From positions 204,634,254 through 204,698,253 of the forward strand of contig CM045761.1 in NCBI GenBank assembly GCA_025200525.1: a DNA stretch of 64,000 nucleotides, read 5' to 3'. The position numbers and the translations under genes were made by a program. Below the pieces are notes generated by a model. That model did no database searches and had not been told where the DNA came from. It saw only the letters and a list, made by a program, of their open reading frames with translations. The first letter of the stretch is position 1; each line of letters begins with the position of its first letter. Shown here in pieces: positions 57,160-64,000 of the stretch. The stretch comes from Camellia lanceoleosa (taxonomy: Eukaryota; Streptophyta; Magnoliopsida; Ericales; Theaceae).

Positions 57160-57308
57160 TGCTGTGTTTGGTTGGAGAATTTGAAAAAGGAAAAGAAAAA
57201 AGGTAAATGAAATGTGAATAAAATATATCGATATTTCACATAATTTCACACACTTTTTTCCTTTCCTTTTCCAAAGTCTTTTCGCAAATCCCTCAACCAA
57301 ACACAGCA
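57160..57308. mobile_element. Tourist-like (PIF/Harbinger) MITE, copy 2
   Basis: Ends TGCTGTGTTTGGTTGG and TCAACCAAACACAGCA, flanked by TAA at 57157-57159 and 57309-57311. Shorter than the copy at 34519-34695 but with the same ends and the same 'aatgtgaa...atatttcacataatttcacacac' interior, given here in short form. Confidence 0.8.
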
Positions 57309-58765
57309 TAAATGTTTTCTGCAGAAGTTATGTCAAGAATTTTTTAAGAGTTTTATAGGTATTTTGCAGCTACAAAGTAATGCATATTCTGGTATATATA
57401 TATATAGGCATATATGTGTTTAGTGTGTTGGCAACTTGACAACACAAAACATGATGGAATGTATCCAAAACCTCTTTAGGCTCATTAGTTTTGAACCAAA
57501 GCAAGCTTGAGGTTCCCATCCTGGTCTTGGAAGTTATTATCAACTTCAATGAGTATGTAAGTACCTTTGGTGGTATAGATGGACTCATCCTCTTTTGGTT
57601 AACTTGCATTGACTCTTTCAGTAATTTCCAATTACCACAAATCCTCTTCTTTGCATGGCCACATTCCAAGTAGTATGGGGGAGAGGAAGTTAGCCAGAGC
57701 AATGATCCTTCTTCATAAGGTGCTATTGGGATATGGTTTATCAACATATAATCAAGGTTTGAGTCTATGTTTAAACATCAGATGTTACCAATTCCATACT
57801 CTGTCCACTCTTTCCAGGCAGTAGTCTCCATCTAGTGGGAGAACATTGTCAGATCCTACAAACCTATACTTTGTCCCTTCATGCTTTTGGCGAAGGAGAA
57901 GGAGAGGGAGAATCTCTCTTTCCTCCGCTATCTTGAATCTCTCACATATTAGAATAGTTGGCACGATTTTCCGACACCTTCCAGCACTTGCACTTGGTGA
58001 TATCCTGACTTCAATTCTATCGTGCTGAAGTAACAGGCTCTGCATGTGGTGGTATCTCCAATCAATGAATGTTCAAATATTGAGGTAGTGGGATTACATG
58101 GTTGGGTTAATGTGAGATGAGATTGTTCACTTAACCCCTAGTATTTTATTGACTAGTGACACCACATAAGAAGATGATGTCACCTGAACAAATCTGAATT
58201 TATCAGTTAGAAAGTGAAACAAAATGGAGTAAAAAAGATAGCATTGTTGTAAATGCATAATTCACAAGAAAAAAAAGAGAAGCGTAACAGTAAAAATTCG
58301 CAGGACATCAAATGAGAGGAAGCACAGGATGTCGAAGTAAAAAAGTTGGATCAAGCTAGTGCTGTGCTATGTTCCATGTAGATGCAGTGGCAACTTCACG
58401 AGTGGAATTAGAGCGATGGTGAAGGCACAAATCCGTAAAATACCCCAAGAAACAGAGGTCTTGTGATTGTATTTGGGTTCAATTGAACCCATTGCAGCGT
58501 CACACAACATCGGACGTACCAAGTTGAGTAATAAACAAAATGTAATAAGAAAAGCATTTAACTGTTAAAATGGTTGTACACAGATTTTCAAAACAATAAG
58601 CGTCTCACAAGAGTCCACAAAACATCTAATGAGAGGAAGCCAAGTAACAAAGTTTGATCAAACCTAGTGTTGTGTTGTTTTATGTTCATGCAGATCTAGA
58701 CATAGAGACAGCAACTTCACGGACAGAATTAGAGGGACAGCAGAGGCATGAATCCATGCAACACC
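57309..58765. other. PHT1 downstream region with a partial duplication of the gene's 3' end
   Basis: Minus-strand frames at 57370-57747 and 57785-58045 show no family features that I recognise. Positions about 58303-58480 are a diverged direct copy of about 58624-58790 (shared 'caacttcacg', 'gaattagag', 'cctcaagaaac'/'ccccaagaaac'), so the last codons and 3' UTR of the phosphate transporter were duplicated about 320 bp away. Confidence 0.5.
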
Positions 58766-61348
58766 TCAAGAAACAAAGCTCTTGGGTTTCGTCTTCTCAT
58801 TCTCCTCCAATGATCTCCCCACAGTTTCCCTTGTAAACAAGTAGGTTATGATCATTCCCACAATGCAGACTCCGCCCAGAAGCACCAACGCTATTGTCAT
58901 CCGTGTTGGGTCATATTCTCCATTTTTGTTCTTTTTAGCAGCCCAAAGAAACCCGACCGACCCAATAATCGCCCCAACCTTTCCAAAAGCCCCTGAAATT
59001 CCATGGCATGTGGAACGGAATCTGGCAGGGAAAAGCTCCGCAGGAACTATGAAAGTGGTGGTGTTTGGCCCAAAATTTGAGAAGAAGAATGTGAGGCCGT
59101 ATGGAATGAGAAAGCCTATATTTTTGGTGTTTTTGTACCAGTAGTTGGAGTAGGGTATCCCAATGGCAAATAAGGCAAGAGCCATGAAGGAGAAGCCTAT
59201 CATCTGGATTCTGACTCTACCAATGCGATCAATGAGGAAGACAGTGGCCCAATAGCCTGGGATGGTGGAGCAAAGTGCGACCATTGCTTGGAATTTCGCA
59301 ACGTTGAATGCATCTTCATAAACATTCACTTTCAGCTTGTCTTTGAACTGTTTGTCATTTATCTGAGTCTGAACGAGGTTGGTGCTGTAAAAAACGATGT
59401 CAACCAGAAACCAGGCGGCAGCGCAAGAGAAGAGGTCGCGGCCATGGCGATGGAAGAATTCTTTGGAAAAGAATGGGTAAAAAGGTGGTGGTGGATTTGG
59501 TGGGAACTCAGAGTCCTCTGCAATCTGACTCAGGGATACGTCGAGCACTTTCTCCATGCTCTTGGCTGCTTGCAGCACATTCTGCTCCACCAAGGCTGTA
59601 TATCTGTGAACAATTAACAACCCAAAAACAACATAGAATATGTAAAAGTGACTAAAGCAGTTTAAAACAGAGAACTTTGTTAACAGTTATGATCCGACAA
59701 ACTCTAATCTCTTAATAAGGAGTCTGGTTTCGATTCTTCCATAATCTCTATGTCAGTTTTGGTCCTCAATCTAATATGATTAAAATAATTTCCACGCCAA
59801 TACAAAGTAATAGGGTGAATTACAGCTTTCATCGTCAAACAATTAATTAGGGTGACATTTTTTTTTTAATAAAAAACAATTTAATAAGTACTTTATTTAA
59901 AAGTAATGGTTCATCATTCAATCAAAAAAATTTCATACATTGCATTGCAGCTTACGCTGTTTTTTTTTTTTTTTTTTTTTTTTTGAAGGCACAAACAGCT
60001 TACGCTGTTGGGGCTGTGAGTACATATGTATAGGATATGAAACTGCAAGTACAAAGCTCCCCAATGAACACTTCCCACTTTGAAAACAACGTTCGCACAT
60101 TTAAAATGGAAAAAAAAAAAAAAAAAAAAAAACCTCGGTAAGATCAGTATTATTTATCCACCCAGAAAATCCTCCTGTCCGATGGAAACTATTGGGCGGG
60201 GTGGGCAAGGGCAAAAAAAATCAAAAGTCAAAAAAATCATTGAAATCTCCGATGTTCCGAACTTGTCCAACGTTGAGATGAAAAAAAAAAACATAAATTC
60301 ATTTTGTCTAAACCAGACTGTATAATTTAATTTAATTTTTCTAATGAATGATTTTGTACAATTTAATTTAATTTTTTCAATAGAAGATTTTGTCTTAGTT
60401 CTTCAAATAAACTAACCTTTCATTCTGATTCGATCCATAATTTTATAATTAATTACAATTTCAATTTAAAAGAATATATATATATATATATATTTTGGTA
60501 TCTCATATATTATATATATAAATTGTTAACCCTCCCTCTACATCTGCAAATGTGTTCTTGTAGACAATTTTTGTTTGATGTTTTAGTAAATTGTAAACAA
60601 TAATTTATAATTATGTTATGGATGATAACAAGTTTTTCGAGAGAGAAATGTAAAACCCGGCAGTTTCAGGCATCATCATACGCCAGCAAAATGTCATAGC
60701 AGCCGGAATGGCTCCAATGATGAGTATGAGCCTCCATGCCAGGTCTGCCTCCGGTGGCGTCTGATCCTTGGGCGGTTTCGTCCCAGCGTTGAAGATGGTG
60801 CAAACCACCATCGTGACAGTCGAGCTCACCAATATCCCCAACCCCTGCATGGAGAACACCGCCGCTATGAACGCTCCTCTCGTCCTCTTGTTTGCGAACT
60901 CCGACATTATAGTCGCCGATAACGGGTAATCCCCTCCTATCCCCACCCCTAGCAAAAACCTAAAGAAGCCTAAACTCCACACACACGCCTGAGAGGTGCA
61001 TATAGAGAATCCACATCCAACAGAACTGAGCACCATCAGCATCAATGCAAGGCCGTAGACTCGGCGTCGTCCGACGAGATCGCCAAGGTGTCCGAAAACG
61101 AGCTTGCCGATCACGGTCCCCAAGAGAGAAACGGCGACCATGGTGGAGCTAATAGGGTTGGGGACTTCGTAACGCTTGTTGGGATCAGGATTGTCATAGT
61201 ATCTGCGACCAATGAGTCTCATGATGGGAGGGATGCAGAAGAGGTCGTAGCTGTCGGTGAACAGTCCCATGCCGGCGATTATGATGGCTTTGAAGTGGTA
61301 GTATTGCGTCTTCGCAGTGTCGAGCACTGAAAGGACTTTATACGCCAT
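58766..61348 (-). CDS. PHT1: High-affinity inorganic phosphate transporter, PHT1 family (PHT1;8/PHT1;9-like)
   Basis: PHT1 proteins are plasma-membrane H+/phosphate symporters of the major facilitator superfamily. Two exons on the minus strand, 61348-60657 and 59603-58766, with a GT/AG intron of about 1.05 kb, join in phase (GG|A) to 509 residues. Twelve transmembrane helices are expected. Visible motifs: GMGLFTDSYDLFCI with the Asp pair at residues 32 and 35, GHLGDLVGRRRVYG (MFS loop, 87-99), the PHT1 signature GGDYPLSATIMSEFANKR (138-155), MPETA at 226-230, LFSCAAAWFLVDIVFYSTNL, and FGPNTTTFIVPAELFPARFR. The tail ends RSLEENEKTKPKSFVS. The pattern, including SQIAEDSEF in the central loop, is closest to Arabidopsis PHT1;8/1;9. 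The residue after MPETA is Gly where the family has Arg. Both splice sites and frames are intact. Confidence 0.94.
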
Positions 61349-62714
61349 TATTGATACTCAAACCTCGACGAAGGAAGCTCCCGTCCTTGATGTTGCATCG
61401 CATGAATGCGTGTGTTGTGTGAAGTTGTTTGTATTAGCAAAGTTGTGGAGGTGGGGTTGATCAAAGAAGATACGACACAATATGAGGGAGCTTCGTTGAG
61501 GACAGAAGACAACCATGGAGTGGTGACTAATAGAAAGGAGTCCATGATTCCAAGAAAAATGCGAATAAAGACTGTCCTATCTGATGCCAATATCACTTTC
61601 TTAATTAGTGATTTTGAAAATGATATGGACTTGGTGGAACTTGATCGGAAGGTTTCACTTTCCTCCCCTTCCCTTCCCTTTGTCGTTGCTTGTTCTGGGT
61701 TTCTCGGTGATGTTTCCTATTCTTCATAGGCTGTGTTTGGATGCACAAGTTATTGAAATTTATTTTACTCATCCTACTTTCTCTAGTGTGTCAATTTTAA
61801 TTACTAATTTTCTTCTAATTGTATCAATTTAACTCTAACAGAAATTATACTAAAATTAAAAAATAAAATAGTTTACTCATTTTCATTCAAGTGATACACA
61901 AGTTCACATCTAATTTAAAATAATTTACTGAAATAATTCTTTTTTTAATTAAGAACTTGACATCTAATTTGAAACAGATCAAACTTTTTTCAATTGATCA
62001 TTTTGTTTTAACTTTTTGTCTAAGTATTTAATCGATGTTATCAATTTGCTTGAATTAGAAAAATTAAAAAATCAAATTGATAATACTAAAATTACATTAA
62101 CCAAATTAGCCCAAGACACATATTATAAGGACTACAAGTACAATTTATTTTTTATTTTAAATATTTTAAAATAAAGAAATAAAAAAATATTAAATTAATA
62201 TTCAATATTATAATTATAATAAAACTTATCATATCAAAGTAAAATTCAACATTGTATAAATCGATGTTAATCATTTTTTAAAAAACATTTAGTAGGTATC
62301 ATTCTATTTATAATTTTTTTTTTGTAATTATATACTTCTATTTATGCAACAATACTGACTTGTCCAATGAAAATTTAACTCATCCAATGAAACATGTATT
62401 CATAGCAGGACAATTAAAATGTTCACATGACAAGTAGGCTGAACACTCTCCATGCACACAAAAAGTGAAACCCAGAAAGGTAAACAACGGAAAACACACA
62501 AGAAGAATTCAATTAGGACTAAAACCATATATATAGATGGTATGATAACGAGTTTGTTTTGGTGAGTATCATATACCAAACACTACTTTCTCTTTATTAC
62601 ACACAATCATACATTTAATATATATATATATATATATATCTGGCAAATTCTGATGACAACAGAGTTTCATAACACAGCTCATGGGATTCCAACAAAGCTT
62701 GAGAAAGGCAACAA
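61349..62714. other. Shared upstream/downstream region of PHT1 and the IDM3-like gene
   Basis: PHT1 promoter side (from 61349 rightward), then AT-rich DNA, then an (AT)n run at about 62618-62638 and the 3' UTR of the IDM3-like gene. I looked for a P1BS-type GNATATNC site in the PHT1 promoter and did not find a convincing one. No gene is credible. Confidence 0.4.
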
Positions 62715-62953
62715 TCATGGTTTCTTGGCTTTGACAACGACTTCCAGGATACCATCAGGCCTAAAATTGGGAGAACATAGCCTGGGGTCAACAGGTCCAG
62801 GCAAATCAAAGGTAACATGGAAGGGTCCACTTGGACACAGTTGTTCAACTTTCATTTCAAACGGATTCGGCATATCCTTCAACATTGCAACATTTCCCAC
62901 CAGTCCTTCGACATGTACTTTACCATTAGGTTGAATAGTATACTTCACATTAC
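62715..62953 (-). CDS. IDM3: IDM3-like alpha-crystallin/HSP20-domain protein, last exon (gene continues beyond the window)
   Basis: The exon starts after an AG acceptor at 62955-62954 and encodes GNVKYTIQPNGKVHVEGL, then PFEMKVEQLCPSGPFHVTFD, LPGPVDPRLCSPNFRPDG and a Lys-rich end VVVKAKKP. The LPGPVDPR...SPNFRPDGILE pattern is that of the plant small-heat-shock-like group that includes IDM3, a partner of the histone acetyltransferase IDM1 in active DNA demethylation. No upstream exon is recognisable between 62954 and 64000, so the 5' part lies to the right of the window. Assignment to IDM3 rather than a close paralogue is from memory. Confidence 0.75.
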
Positions 62954-63394
62954 CTGAGATGATAAACAGTCTCTATTTGGTCATCTCCTCCCTTTCTATT
63001 TTTTTTTTTTTTCTCATTTTTGGTTTTCAATGATAATGTGAAGATTCATGCAGATGGAGAATTTCCTAAAGCAAATATCAGTAGCAACTACATGTCCTAC
63101 TCTTTTGTCTGGTTGATCACAACTTTCTATTTGCTTGAGGTAAAAACATTTCACATACTGCTCCCCGATTTTCAAGTGCATAGCAAGTGGCATCATATTA
63201 GACAGAATCGTGAATTTTGCTGTGTAGTCACCAGAATACAACATTACCCATTCAAAATTAAGAGTCAACACAGGGTTAACTATAACCTATGAAATATGTT
63301 TACTCTAAAAATATTATATGTTGTATGATTACGGATACTTATCCAGTACGGTGTGGTACGAGTATCATTACCAATAAAGCTGTTGGCCCGTTGG

Positions 63395-63976
63395 ATAGGG
63401 GTGGACATCAGCATGTTGGCCTATCCAGCCCGACTGGCCCAACCCTATTTTTTAAGACTTGGAAAAGTTGTTTTAGCCCATATGGTCGGGTTGAGCCAAC
63501 ATTTTAAACCCGAAATGTTAATGGGTTAGGCTTGGGATTTGAACTTTCAACCTAGCCCGGCCCGTTATTAAATTAATTAATTATTTATAATACATTAAAA
63601 TATAATTTTTTTTGTTAGGATTTAAACTTTATCTTTGTTGATTGTATTAAAACTCACATTTGTAGTGATGTGTGATTGAATTTATTTAAGAAGTCTTTCA
63701 ATTTATACACACAATTTTTCAATTTCAATTTATAATGATATCAATATGTTTATATAAGAAATATAATGTGTAATTGAATTTAATTATGGAATATTTTAAT
63801 TTTTGTTTTTTAACATATAGCCTGATTGGTGAGATTGAGATTTATAATTATTTTTTTAACCAGGCTTGAACAAACATATAGAGACCCAATGTTAGGGCCG
63901 AACCGGGCCCAGTTTGGGTAAGCACAAAATCCCTTATTATGTAATGTCAGCTTAGTCCGACGTTTGTCCATGCCTA
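63395..63976. mobile_element. Possible hAT-like non-autonomous element
   Basis: Ends TAGGGGTGGACA (63395-63406) and TGTCCATGCCTA (63965-63976) are imperfect inverted repeats. Sub-terminal GC-rich words ('gcccgactggccc', 'gggccgaaccgggccc') frame an AT-rich core, a common layout of plant hAT-derived elements. No 8-bp duplication was evident. It probably lies in an intron or upstream of the IDM3-like exon. Confidence 0.45.
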
Positions 63977-64000
63977 ATTTCGAGTACACAACATGCGTAC

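Noticed and set aside
57785..58045. Minus-strand frame of 86 codons; in another frame a YFSTIELKSGYHQ stretch resembles a reverse transcriptase motif
   Set aside because: The likeness is limited to about a dozen residues, with stops and no other RT motifs around it; probably chance or a very old fragment.
63014..63271. 85-codon minus-strand frame as a possible upstream exon of the IDM3-like gene
   Set aside because: No resemblance to the alpha-crystallin fold or to a typical N-terminus, and no suitable donor in phase with the exon at 62953.

Overview
The window looks like nuclear DNA of a dicot plant. Genes are split by AT-rich GT/AG introns, the products are plant-type (MLO, thylakoid-lumen FKBP, plastid OEP21, ATL RING-H2, PHT1), and gene-free stretches hold plant LTR retrotransposons, MITEs and microsatellites. 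I cannot name the species. There is no sign of bacterial operons, CRISPR or phage, and I saw no rRNA or tRNA gene.

Layout. 1-954: 3' end of an MLO-family gene (+). 3369-6050: six-exon FKBP18-type immunophilin (+). 7553-26310: ten-exon ribophorin I/OST1 (+), whose seventh intron is about 13.8 kb because retroelements are nested in it. These are an old LTR element (12.5-14.6 and 24.6-24.8 kb, minus) and inside it a decayed chromodomain gypsy element (about 16.2-24.6 kb, minus), fused to an inverted LTR arm (14.6-16.2 kb) that carries its own MITE. 28074-33314: OEP21 (+), with an apparent one-base frameshift in exon 3. 38018-38578: intronless ATL8/ATL80-type RING-H2 E3 ligase (+). 42916-54911: a structurally complete 12-kb Tat-lineage gypsy element (+) with two 818-bp LTRs, a CTTGG target-site duplication, broken gag-pol, a dual RNase H, an open integrase frame, a tandem hairpin array and a spliced antisense gene. 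55599-55778: possible small membrane peptide (+). 58766-61348: two-exon phosphate transporter of the PHT1;8/PHT1;9 type (-). 62715-62953: last exon of an IDM3-like alpha-crystallin-domain protein (-), which continues beyond the window.

The host genes do not form a pathway, but their order (FKBP18, ribophorin I, OEP21, ATL8/80, PHT1;8/9, IDM3-like) recalls, from memory, Arabidopsis At1g20810-At1g20870 and its paralogous block At1g76400-At1g76440. This looks like an old collinear block that has been expanded by transposons while gene order was kept.

The most unusual structures are the antisense gene in the Tat element (canonical introns with matching phases, upstream ABRE-type G-box), the 53/65-bp hairpin tandem array, the inverted LTR pair with a microhomology junction in the OST1 intron, and the OEP21 frameshift.
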